Program-made: the position numbers and the translations under genes
The notes under the pieces: generated by a model
Seen by the model: the letters and a program-made list of their open reading frames with translations, nothing else
What the model was told of the DNA's origin: nothing
Databases searched by the model: none
Part shown: one piece after another, positions 16,305 to 24,134 of the stretch
Layout: every line of letters begins with the position of its first letter
How positions within the stretch are numbered: the first letter of the stretch is position 1
Assembly: GCA_014240375.1 (NCBI GenBank)
Contig: JAAZXB010000021.1
Location: 1 to 44,477, forward strand
Length of the DNA stretch: 44,477 bases
Source: Planctomycetota bacterium
Lineage (GTDB): Bacteria; Planctomycetota; UBA8108; UBA1146
Direction: 5' to 3'

Positions 16305-19280
16305 CTACGGACACGGTATTTCAGAATCCGGAGTTGGGTCTGGTCCCGGATCGGGGAAGGGTGCTAACGGAGCCACGCCGCCGTTGAACAGGAAGGACAA
16401 CAGGTAGATCGGATCCGCAACGTCGATCAGGTTATCGTCGTTGATATCCATCCTCGCCATGCAATCCACTCCGGGTTGCCCATTGAAGAGGTAGCCGAGG
16501 CACTTGATTCCATCCGCAATATCTACCAGCGCATCCTCGTTGGTATCTCCCCGAACGAAGTTGCCGGTCACCTGGACCTCGTAGACGGTTCCGCTGGTAT
16601 TTCCTGCGATGACGAAATTTTCGCCATCGAACACGATGCCACCGGGATCATCGATCGCCGCCAGGCTGATCCCCTCGCCATCCTGGGTCGCCACGCCTCC
16701 CTCGACAATCACCTTGATGATCTCGAGAGTGCCATCGGCGGTGATGCTGGTGATGTAAAGCGGTGCATCTTGACAACCGATCCAGCCGGAAGTGCCGGGG
16801 CAATTGCCGGTGGTGCAGCCCTTTTGCTGCGCTCCCGGGTTGGGATGCGCGAACGATTTACTGGCATTGGTCGAACCATCTCCTCCGTGCAACATGCCAT
16901 ACACCTCACAGGTGGTAGGCCCGGTGATGTAGAGGTGGCTCGAGTTCTCGTCATAGGCCATCCCACCCGATTTGCCGGCGATCGCTCCCGGCAACATCGT
17001 GTGGTCATCTCCCGGCGCCCACGGCGCCGGGCTGGTGAGGTAGTAGTTTCTGATCCACCACCCCTCGCGGGTGATCTCGACCAGGTAAAGCTGACCCCCA
17101 TCCGCACCATTGCCGACCACCAGCGATCCATTTCCTGCATCCCCTGACGGGACGAAGGCGATGCCGGTGACGGGCACTCCTTCGGGGAAGGGACTGGGGA
17201 TCACCGTCATGATCCCGAACTCCGCATCGGTGCCGTAGATCTTGTTGTTGGCCGTGTCGGTCACGTAGAACTTGACATCTCCCGGCAGCGCACCGGCAAC
17301 GGCTGCGATGTCGTAGATCTCGCCCGCTTCGTCGCTGCCCGGCACATCGATCGGCGTCTCGCTTTCGGTCTCGCCACCGCCGACCACCAGCACGGAGGTC
17401 TCACAGTGGGAGCCGCCTTGCATGATCACGAAGATGGCGTATTCATGAACACCGTCGGGCAGGCCAGCGCCGCCATTCTCATCGGTCCAGCTGGTCGCTG
17501 TGCCGTCGACCTGCACCGGAAAACCGGCAGCCAGCACCCCATCGGTGGTGCGGGTGATCTCGTAATACTGAGGAAAGTCCGCCGTCGGAGAACTCCAGGT
17601 CCACTCGAGGAAGGCAAAGTGATTGTCGCCGATGATCACGCTGGAGAGGCTGTCCACCGGCGGCGTGTAATCGACAACCTCATCGGTCGGATCGTCGGTT
17701 GAATCGAACGGGTTCGAGCCGGCGACCTGCTCGTTGATGTTGGAATATTCGTCGCCGTCGAAATCATCATCGGGAAAGGCGGACACGGCAGGCACCGCTG
17801 CCGAGTTCTCGGTCAGCAGGATCGTCTGGCCGGGGAAGGTCAGATCGATGCCGGTCGGAGTGCCATCGCTGTTGTAAGCGGTGAGCGTGGCATCGGAGGT
17901 GCCCGCCTCCTGGCCGGCGATCCACAGCTGGCGATCGGGACCCCAGCAGATGCTATTACCGCCTCGGTTGTGAGTCAGCGTCTCGGCCGCGAGCACCTCA
18001 TCGTCGTGCTGCCAGTCGTACTGGAACACCTGATTGCTCGACGGATTGAGTACCGCGACCCGGTCGATGCGCTCATCGCCTCCCTGGGTCGTCGTCACTG
18101 CCAGTTTGGTCGGTGCAGTACCGGTCGGCAGTTCGACATACGCCGCCAGCGAACCATCGGGGACGATTCGGTAGACACAGGTGTTGAAGAGCACGAACAC
18201 CGATCCGTTCGGTCCCGCAGCGATGTCCTGGACCGGATACCCGGGACCAAAATCCTTATCGACGACCACGTTTCCATTGGACTGGATGCGCAGCAAACTC
18301 TCGCCGCCTGCGAGCCAGCGGGTCGATCCCGGGCCGGCAGCGAAGTGGGTCAGAGTTCCGATGGAATCATTGATCTGCAGTGCCACACCCAGCACACCGT
18401 CGGGGCCATTTCCCTGCCCATCGCCTCCAAACAGCACGGTGCCGTCGGAGTGCATCACCTGAATCGTGCCATTGGCGTGGGTGCTGAAGACCCCATCGCC
18501 ACCGAGTGGGCCCAGAACGATGGGATCGGGTCCGGTGTCGACGACGATCTTTGGATCTGGCGCGGTACCGATCCGAGTCAGCGTCTGGTTCTCTGCGGTA
18601 AGGATCCAGGTGACGCCGTGGCGATCGACCAGTAGATCGGTCGGGATCCCGGCCGCGATCACCTCGGTTTCGGCGAGCACTCCATCGGGAGTGTAGGCAT
18701 TGAACAAGCCATCGAGGGCGACTCGTATCCGGTTGGTCGGCGATCCATCGGGATTCGGACTCAGCACCGCCACGCCTCCTGCGGAGACGGTCGGTGTCAC
18801 CTCGGTCGCATCGGGAAGGGAATAGACCACATCGATGGGAGGTGAGCCTGCGGTCCCCGGAGTGACGGTGGTGAAGGATCCCTGCCCTGCGGAGTTCACC
18901 TCGTAGGTAGCAAAGGCAGCGAGGCTGGCTCCACCGGCGGCGATCACGCCCTCCAGCTGGTAGTCGACCACCACTCCGAGAGCCAGACCATCGGGACCGA
19001 TCTGTACTCCGATAAAGTCGGGGATCTCCGCTCCTGCATACTCGATGTTGATGGCATTCAAAGCGACCGGATCATGAATCAGACCAAAACTGTAGGCGGC
19101 GATATCCACATCGTTGACGATCTCCACCGGGAGATGGACCGTCTGACCCGGAGTCGCAGCGGTCGATCCGACCGACACGATGTTCTGGGCGTGAATCGGG
19201 GACAGCAGCAGGATCACTGCAGCCGCCACATTCAGCGAGCAGATCGACAGAGATTTGATTACTACACAGCACTTCTTCAT
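16305..19280 (-). CDS. Large secreted beta-propeller protein with cohesin-like and dockerin-like domains
   Basis: The 991-residue protein starts MKKCCVVIKSLSICSLNVAA and has a signal peptide cleaved near IHAQ. GGGGAGG lies five bases before ATG 19280. Residues 25-190 are a cohesin-like sandwich (PGQTVHLPVEIVNDVDIAAY). Residues 200-500 look like an NHL/SMP-30-type propeller, with repeated phrases such as DGVLAETEVIAAGIP and GPNGSVFVLFNTCVYRI. FDGDEYSNINEQVAGSNPFD resembles a thrombospondin type-3/EF-hand segment. An FN3-like part and a second propeller-like part follow. The end has two dockerin-like loops, RGDTNEDALVDIADG and DINDDNLIDVADP, and closes DSEIPCP. It is likely an extracellular binding or matrix protein. 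No catalytic residues are recognisable. Confidence 0.85.
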   Translation of the reverse strand: MKKCCVVIKSLSICSLNVAAAVILLLSPIHAQNIVSVGSTAATPGQTVHLPVEIVNDVDIAAYSFGLIHDPVALNAINIEYAGAEIPDFIGVQIGPDGLALGVVVDYQLEGVIAAGGASLAAFATYEVNSAGQGSFTTVTPGTAGSPPIDVVYSLPDATEVTPTVSAGGVAVLSPNPDGSPTNRIRVALDGLFNAYTPDGVLAETEVIAAGIPTDLLVDRHGVTWILTAENQTLTRIGTAPDPKIVVDTGPDPIVLGPLGGDGVFSTHANGTIQVMHSDGTVLFGGDGQGNGPDGVLGVALQINDSIGTLTHFAAGPGSTRWLAGGESLLRIQSNGNVVVDKDFGPGYPVQDIAAGPNGSVFVLFNTCVYRIVPDGSLAAYVELPTGTAPTKLAVTTTQGGDERIDRVAVLNPSSNQVFQYDWQHDDEVLAAETLTHNRGGNSICWGPDRQLWIAGQEAGTSDATLTAYNSDGTPTGIDLTFPGQTILLTENSAAVPAVSAFPDDDFDGDEYSNINEQVAGSNPFDSTDDPTDEVVDYTPPVDSLSSVIIGDNHFAFLEWTWSSPTADFPQYYEITRTTDGVLAAGFPVQVDGTATSWTDENGGAGLPDGVHEYAIFVIMQGGSHCETSVLVVGGGETESETPIDVPGSDEAGEIYDIAAVAGALPGDVKFYVTDTANNKIYGTDAEFGIMTVIPSPFPEGVPVTGIAFVPSGDAGNGSLVVGNGADGGQLYLVEITREGWWIRNYYLTSPAPWAPGDDHTMLPGAIAGKSGGMAYDENSSHLYITGPTTCEVYGMLHGGDGSTNASKSFAHPNPGAQQKGCTTGNCPGTSGWIGCQDAPLYITSITADGTLEIIKVIVEGGVATQDGEGISLAAIDDPGGIVFDGENFVIAGNTSGTVYEVQVTGNFVRGDTNEDALVDIADGIKCLGYLFNGQPGVDCMARMDINDDNLIDVADPIYLLSFLFNGGVAPLAPFPDPGPDPTPDSEIPCP

Positions 19281-19286
19281 CTGAGC

Positions 19287-19307
19287 CTCCCCGGGGTCTA
19301 AACCCCG
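19287..19307 (-). promoter_or_regulatory. Hairpin overlapping the Shine-Dalgarno of the large dockerin-like gene
   Basis: CGGGGT (19292-19297) and ACCCCG (19302-19307) form a six-base-pair stem with a four-base loop. On the minus strand this stem ends inside the GGGGAGG ribosome binding site (complement at 19287-19293). Folding could partly block initiation, so translational control is possible. No known riboswitch is recognised in the leader. Confidence 0.4.
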
Positions 19308-19475
19308 TAACTCAATCGCTTCATTTCCCCTGAGAATCGAGAATCTACTTCTTACACAGTATCGAGATCGACACACCTCGAAGATCGATATCATCACCAT
19401 TCAAGGACACTATCGCATAACGATACAAATATCCTTCATATCGCATTGTACGGGGTTATCCGGTTTCTGGAAGCA

Positions 19476-19497
19476 CCCGGACTGGATATCCAGCGGG
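19476..19497 (-). terminator. Possible terminator hairpin after the NTPase/TPR gene
   Basis: The perfect palindrome CTGGATATCCAG (19482-19493) is extended by CCCG/CGGG arms across a two-base bulge. It begins 13 bases after the stop codon of the NTPase/TPR gene. A short T-run precedes rather than follows it, so the terminator call is weak. Confidence 0.3.
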
Positions 19498-19509
19498 GCT
19501 AAAAAGGCG

Positions 19510-22500
19510 TTAACCGTCGAGACGGCCCAGTCTTGCACGAAGGAAGCGTCGTCTGTCAGAAGTTCTCTGGATCAGGGCTGCGCGCTCTTCAACGGTCAAT
19601 ACAGCCCTCTCCTCCCACATCTCCCTTTCCTCCGACCCGATCTCCTCGAGGCTCGCCCGCGCCGAGAGGACCATGTCGAAGGGAGCGCCCGCCGGAAGAT
19701 CGGTCAGTTCCAGGATCGGTTCCAGCAGCGCCAGCGCCTGCTGCCGATCGGGAGCCACCAGCGCCAACGAAGCTCCCAGCAGGCAGCGCTTCCATGAGGA
19801 GGCGGGACCTTCCAGCTTGAGAATCAACTCCTTGCCCGCCTCGATCTGCGGCTCGGACAGGGTCTTCCCGGTCAACTGAGCCTGGCGAGCTCGAAGGATG
19901 TAATACAGCGCCACAAGATCGGGATCGTGTGGAGTCTCGTCCTCGAAGGTGGCCTCTATCGGTGACAGATCGACTGCCAGGGGATCCTCTCCCCTCGACA
20001 ACTGATTCAAAGCGGAGCGAATCTGTCCCTCCTGAATCAACTGCGGAGAACCGATCTCCTCGGCGATTTCCAGGCCCCTGAGATTGTCCTCGTGAGCCTG
20101 ATCCCAGTCTCCCATCGAAGCATGAATCTCCGCCAGAACCAGATGACTGCGCGCCTCTCCGATTCGATCTCCAATCGCATGACTCACCTCGACCGATCGT
20201 CGGAAACAATCGGAAGCCACATCGTAGTGCCCCAGCATCCGTTCCGTATCTCCCAGGTTCGAGAAGTTTCTACCGAGGCCGCGTCGATTCTGCAGCAGCC
20301 GGAAGGTCTCGATCGCCTGACGATACATCTCTGCCGCCTCCTCGAGTCGCCCCGAGTAGAAGTCGACATTGGCGAGTCCGACGCGCCAGATCGTCTCGAT
20401 ATCAAGTTGCCCCCAGCGGTGGCAGATTTCGAATGCTTTTTGATAGCACTCTCGAGCCGTATCGAGCTCTCCCAGCGGATCGATGGCGAGGTAGAGCCCC
20501 GCCATGTTGCCGAGCAGCCTTGCCTGTCCGATTTCATCTTCCAGTTCCACGGCGATGGCGATCCCTTTGCGATACTCGGCGACCGCTTCCTCCCCTCGTC
20601 CTTGTTTTTGCAAACCAAGCGCCAGATTGTTCTGGAATTGCTGCGCCAGTTTGCTGGTGCCAGATCGTTCCACCACATCTCTCAACTCCTCGAGAATCGC
20701 CAGTGAAGCCGCAGGATCGCCACGGCGATCGTGAATCTCCGATAGCAAGATCTGCTTCTGCAACTGGTCGTCCTGGCGTTGCGGATCAATTCTCTGCAGA
20801 TAACTCTCCGAGGCGTCCTGATCTCCCAGTTTGATGCAAACCCGTGCGGCAGAGATCAGGTACTGTCCATGTTGCGGTTCCTCCAGTTCGGCACCTGCAG
20901 TCAGAGCACCATCGATATCATCGACCAGATCACGCCCCTCGACGTAACGACCCTGCAGCAACCTGCGCTCGAGCGCAGATTGCAGGTACACCAGTGCCTG
21001 TTGCCCCTGTCCCGCAGCACACAGCAATCGTCCGATGGGACCGGCTCTCTCTGGCACCTTTCCTTCCAACTCGATCAGCACCTTGGCCAGTTCCCGCCGC
21101 CGTCGAATCGCGGCGCGGCGACCGCGGCCTTCAAATACCGAGAGCACGGCAGAGCGCGCCGACTCGGTGCGGAAACGGTAGTGGGTCAGATCGGTTCCAA
21201 CCGCCTCACCGAGCGATTCGGTCTCGAAGCGATCGAGCGTGTCATCGAGCAGGTCGGCATCGTCGAAGATGTGTTCCAGCACCTCGACCGGAATGTCCCC
21301 CTCGATCAATGCTGCAGTTTCGACGATCGGAACCTGTTTTTCGTCGAACCGAGCGATCGCTGCGGCATAGAGATCACTTCGCCTCGCCGGCAACTGATCT
21401 AAAAATTCTTCGCGCGGCGGCAACGGTTCTACCAGTCCCCAACGATCCTCCATCTGCGGCTTGAACACCCCATGACCCCCCGGACCCAGGGTCCGTACCA
21501 GATCGATGGCAAATCCGATGTTGCCGCCGGCTCGTTCCGCCAACGCCGTCGCCAGCCACGGCAGATCGTCTCGGAAGGGAGCCCCCGGATAGGACAGATC
21601 GAGCATCTGCTCCACCGCAGCAAGTTCGATGGGAGGCACATCGACCAGTTGTAGCGGCACCTCTCCATCCATTCCCTCGGGTCGTCCTGGGCTGGCTTGA
21701 TCTGCTCTTTCATTACAGACGGCAAAGATCACCGGAGTACGGTCCTGGACACAGCGAGCGATCAGCCCCGTCAGCAAGCGTGCCGATCCAGCGTCCGTTT
21801 GCTCCAGATCGTCGATGGCGATCAACAGCGGCGCTTCAGTGGCTGCCGAGGACAACAAGCGGTACCACCAGAAGGACCGCATCTGATCGGAGGTTTGATC
21901 CAGCGATCCCTCACCCGACAGTTCATCGAGAAAGAAGGTGATCGCCGCAGCGTCTTCACCGAGCAATTCTTCCAGCACCAAGGCTGCCGAATCTCTCACT
22001 TCTGCTCCGTCGGAACCGCTGAATGAAATTCCCAGCAGTTCCCGGAGTAGGTCCTGGAAACCCTTGAAGGGCTGACCTGCAGCACCGCGGAAGGTGCCTT
22101 GCAAGTCCCGCACCCCCACTTCTCTCAGTCGTGCTGCGACCTGCGCCAGCAACGCTCCGGTGCGCTGCCCTTCGACTCCCGAGATGACTGCGGTGGCGCC
22201 GGGACGCTGCGATGGATCGAGGTGCTCCAGCAGCTGGAGTACCAGATCTTCTCTTCCCACCAGCGGCAATCGATCCGCCTCGCGGATGCGGATCGGCCCC
22301 TCCGGCTCGACCACCAGCGGCTGCGGATCGAAGGAGGAATGCACCTCGATCGTCGGGGGAGCCAGGGTTCCGGCATGCAATGGTTTCGCTGCGACCAGCC
22401 ACACGCAATTCTCTCCCGGTTTCACCTCTCTTTGTGACTCTCCCGACTCGTTCCACTGCCAGCCATTGGCCTCCAGTAGACCCAGATGGCATGTTGCCGC

Positions 22501-23505
22501 GACCGGGGACCGATTGGAGACCAGCACTCTCAGCCAAAGAGTTTCGTCGACAGCGATGTCGGATCGCAACGCCTGGCCTCGCACCGACAAACGACCGGTC
22601 ACGACCTCCGCACTACTGCCTTCCGACGCCTCGAAACTGAGTTTCTCGGTGAAGGTGGAATCGAGCAATGCGCTGCCATCGCGACGTGCACGATCTCCCG
22701 AGGCAAAATCGATGAACTCGGTACGTCGATCTCGAGGGGTCCTGTCGAACAGGTAAGTGGTTTCTTCCTGGTAGTGCGCCAGTTCCGAAAGGATCACCAG
22801 CAACTCACCATCGGCACGCACCAGGTAACACTCTCCGGGATCCACATCTGGATGAGATGGAATCGACTCCTCGCTCGAGTGGGTCAGCCCCTGAAGAGCC
22901 AGCGCGACACCCTCTTCATTCAAGGAACAGACTCGCAACTGCTGGTCGATCTGGCTCATCTGCTCCATCAGCGCCAGCGTCGAAGCCTCGAAGAGCGGTG
23001 CGGTCTTCTGGTAGTGCTCGTCGGAGAGAAAGCCGGCATGACCGATGAAGTCGTTTCGATAGGGCGGCAGGTGCTCGATGGCATCTTTCCACGCCAGCGC
23101 CTTACCACTGCCGCGCCCGGCGATTTCGCGGACCAGTGCGCCATGTTCCTCACGGGGGCTCGACAGCACCTCGCGAAGGTCATCGAGCACCCCCATCGGG
23201 CCCGCTCCCGAGGAGACCCGATCGACTTCACGAGATCCGTGACGAAGGAGCACTTCGACCCAGGAGCCAAAAGACGGTCGCTTGAGAAAATTCTGAACTC
23301 GTTTGAGGCGATCGACCGGGAGGGTCAGTCGTGATCGAGCCGTCAGCAGCAGGATCCCCTGCCAGCGAGTCAACGCTTCCAGGCTGGCAAAGGCCGCGGC
23401 ATGACGCGATCTGGGGTCGTCGCCGGTAGTGCGTAACGCCTCCTGTACCCGAGCCAGAGGCCGAGGAAGTCGTTCTGGATCAAAACTGGTGTCGGTCGGC
23501 GCCAC
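19510..23505 (-). CDS. STAND-like NTPase/TPR protein with unusual P-loop
   Basis: The 1331-residue protein is read from GTG 23505, where AGGAGG lies four bases upstream. ATG 23634 would add 43 residues but has no ribosome site and would leave almost no room for divergent promoters. Residues about 10-260 are helical, with a YRNDFIGH segment (about 149-156) of the HEPN R-x4-6-H type. About 265-405 is a beta-sandwich. An AAA16/ORC-like NTPase begins at LPLVGRED (about 414). Its P-loop reads GVEGQRTG, where a Lys is normally present, while the Walker B APLLIAIDDLEQTD looks normal. From about 800 to 1200 are TPR-like helical pairs, such as GQARLLGNMAGLYLAIDPLG. It is probably a cytoplasmic signalling scaffold or switch. 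The separate cyclase lies nearby on the same strand. Confidence 0.75.
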   Translation of the reverse strand: MAPTDTSFDPERLPRPLARVQEALRTTGDDPRSRHAAAFASLEALTRWQGILLLTARSRLTLPVDRLKRVQNFLKRPSFGSWVEVLLRHGSREVDRVSSGAGPMGVLDDLREVLSSPREEHGALVREIAGRGSGKALAWKDAIEHLPPYRNDFIGHAGFLSDEHYQKTAPLFEASTLALMEQMSQIDQQLRVCSLNEEGVALALQGLTHSSEESIPSHPDVDPGECYLVRADGELLVILSELAHYQEETTYLFDRTPRDRRTEFIDFASGDRARRDGSALLDSTFTEKLSFEASEGSSAEVVTGRLSVRGQALRSDIAVDETLWLRVLVSNRSPVAATCHLGLLEANGWQWNESGESQREVKPGENCVWLVAAKPLHAGTLAPPTIEVHSSFDPQPLVVEPEGPIRIREADRLPLVGREDLVLQLLEHLDPSQRPGATAVISGVEGQRTGALLAQVAARLREVGVRDLQGTFRGAAGQPFKGFQDLLRELLGISFSGSDGAEVRDSAALVLEELLGEDAAAITFFLDELSGEGSLDQTSDQMRSFWWYRLLSSAATEAPLLIAIDDLEQTDAGSARLLTGLIARCVQDRTPVIFAVCNERADQASPGRPEGMDGEVPLQLVDVPPIELAAVEQMLDLSYPGAPFRDDLPWLATALAERAGGNIGFAIDLVRTLGPGGHGVFKPQMEDRWGLVEPLPPREEFLDQLPARRSDLYAAAIARFDEKQVPIVETAALIEGDIPVEVLEHIFDDADLLDDTLDRFETESLGEAVGTDLTHYRFRTESARSAVLSVFEGRGRRAAIRRRRELAKVLIELEGKVPERAGPIGRLLCAAGQGQQALVYLQSALERRLLQGRYVEGRDLVDDIDGALTAGAELEEPQHGQYLISAARVCIKLGDQDASESYLQRIDPQRQDDQLQKQILLSEIHDRRGDPAASLAILEELRDVVERSGTSKLAQQFQNNLALGLQKQGRGEEAVAEYRKGIAIAVELEDEIGQARLLGNMAGLYLAIDPLGELDTARECYQKAFEICHRWGQLDIETIWRVGLANVDFYSGRLEEAAEMYRQAIETFRLLQNRRGLGRNFSNLGDTERMLGHYDVASDCFRRSVEVSHAIGDRIGEARSHLVLAEIHASMGDWDQAHEDNLRGLEIAEEIGSPQLIQEGQIRSALNQLSRGEDPLAVDLSPIEATFEDETPHDPDLVALYYILRARQAQLTGKTLSEPQIEAGKELILKLEGPASSWKRCLLGASLALVAPDRQQALALLEPILELTDLPAGAPFDMVLSARASLEEIGSEEREMWEERAVLTVEERAALIQRTSDRRRFLRARLGRLDG

Positions 23506-23517
23506 CACACCTCCTGC

Positions 23518-23546
23518 TTGCCGGTCGACCGTCAGAATCGTATCTG
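23518..23546 (+). promoter_or_regulatory. Possible sigma70-type promoter of the GroES-like gene
   Basis: TTGCCG (23518-23523) and TATCTG (23541-23546) are separated by 17 bases. They lie 121 bases upstream of the GroES-like start, in the gap between the divergent genes. This is a match by eye to -35/-10 consensus with several mismatches. Planctomycete promoters are poorly defined. Confidence 0.22.
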
Positions 23547-23666
23547 CAATTCTAGTGACTGCATGATAGGGCCTGGAAGCCCCCGATGGAGCCTCTTGCT
23601 CTCGATCGATCCCATCTCCAAGATCGAGTCTCATGGTCTGATAATTTCATTTCGCTGGAGGTCACG

Positions 23667-24080
23667 ATGTTCGGAGACGGCAGAAAATTACTGGTGGTCG
23701 GCGATCGGGTGCTGGTCGCAGCCACTCAGGGGGAAGAACGAACCCGGGAGGGGCTGATCCTGCCCGCGAGTGCTGTCGAGAAGAACGAGGTCCAGAGTGG
23801 ACGGGTCGTCGAGGTCGGCCCCGGCACCCCGATGCCTCCACCCGCAGATGTCAGCGACGAGCCATGGAAGATGACAGACACCCCGGCTCCCAACTTTCTG
23901 CCGCTCGAGGCTCGTGTCGGCGATCAAGTGCTGTTCCTGAGAAAGACCGCCATCGAGATCGAGTTCGCCGGAGAGACACTACTGATCGTTCCCCACGGAG
24001 CGATCCTGGTGCTTGCCCGGCAAGAGCAACCTGAGTTGGAGATTACACCGGAGTTCAACTCCGACAATTTCCAGATCTGA
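23667..24080 (+). CDS. GroES-like co-chaperonin with insertion
   Basis: The 137-residue protein follows the Cpn10 pattern. It has VVGDRVLVAATQGEERTREG, a mobile-loop tripeptide in GLILP, SGRVVEVGPG, VGDQVLFLRKTAIEIEFAGE and the closing ILVLAR strand. GroES is usually about 95-100 residues. Here an insertion of about 25 residues after VEVGPG (PMPPPADVSDEPWKMTD and on) replaces the roof hairpin region, and an acidic tail of about 20 residues is added. No groEL lies beside it. ATG 23667 has GGAGG six bases upstream. It may be a paralogue that caps a specific chaperonin or has diverged to another role. Confidence 0.85.
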   Translation: MFGDGRKLLVVGDRVLVAATQGEERTREGLILPASAVEKNEVQSGRVVEVGPGTPMPPPADVSDEPWKMTDTPAPNFLPLEARVGDQVLFLRKTAIEIEFAGETLLIVPHGAILVLARQEQPELEITPEFNSDNFQI

Positions 24081-24114
24081 ACCCAGGTCTCCAGCTCTTG
24101 CGGATCTACTCAAA

Positions 24115-24134
24115 CATCCGTTCATACACGGATG
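24115..24134 (-). terminator. Hairpin terminator of the cyclase gene
   Basis: CATCCGT (24115-24121) and ACGGATG (24128-24134) form a perfect seven-base-pair stem around a six-base loop that contains the cyclase stop codon. On the minus strand it is followed by TTTGAG. It sits between convergent genes and may also end the GroES-like transcript, although that side lacks a T-tract. Confidence 0.45.

Noticed and set aside
23506..23634. N-terminal 43 residues of the NTPase ORF from ATG 23634
   Set aside because: There is no ribosome site at 23634. A GTG at 23505 has AGGAGG upstream, and the longer form would leave only 32 bases between divergent genes.
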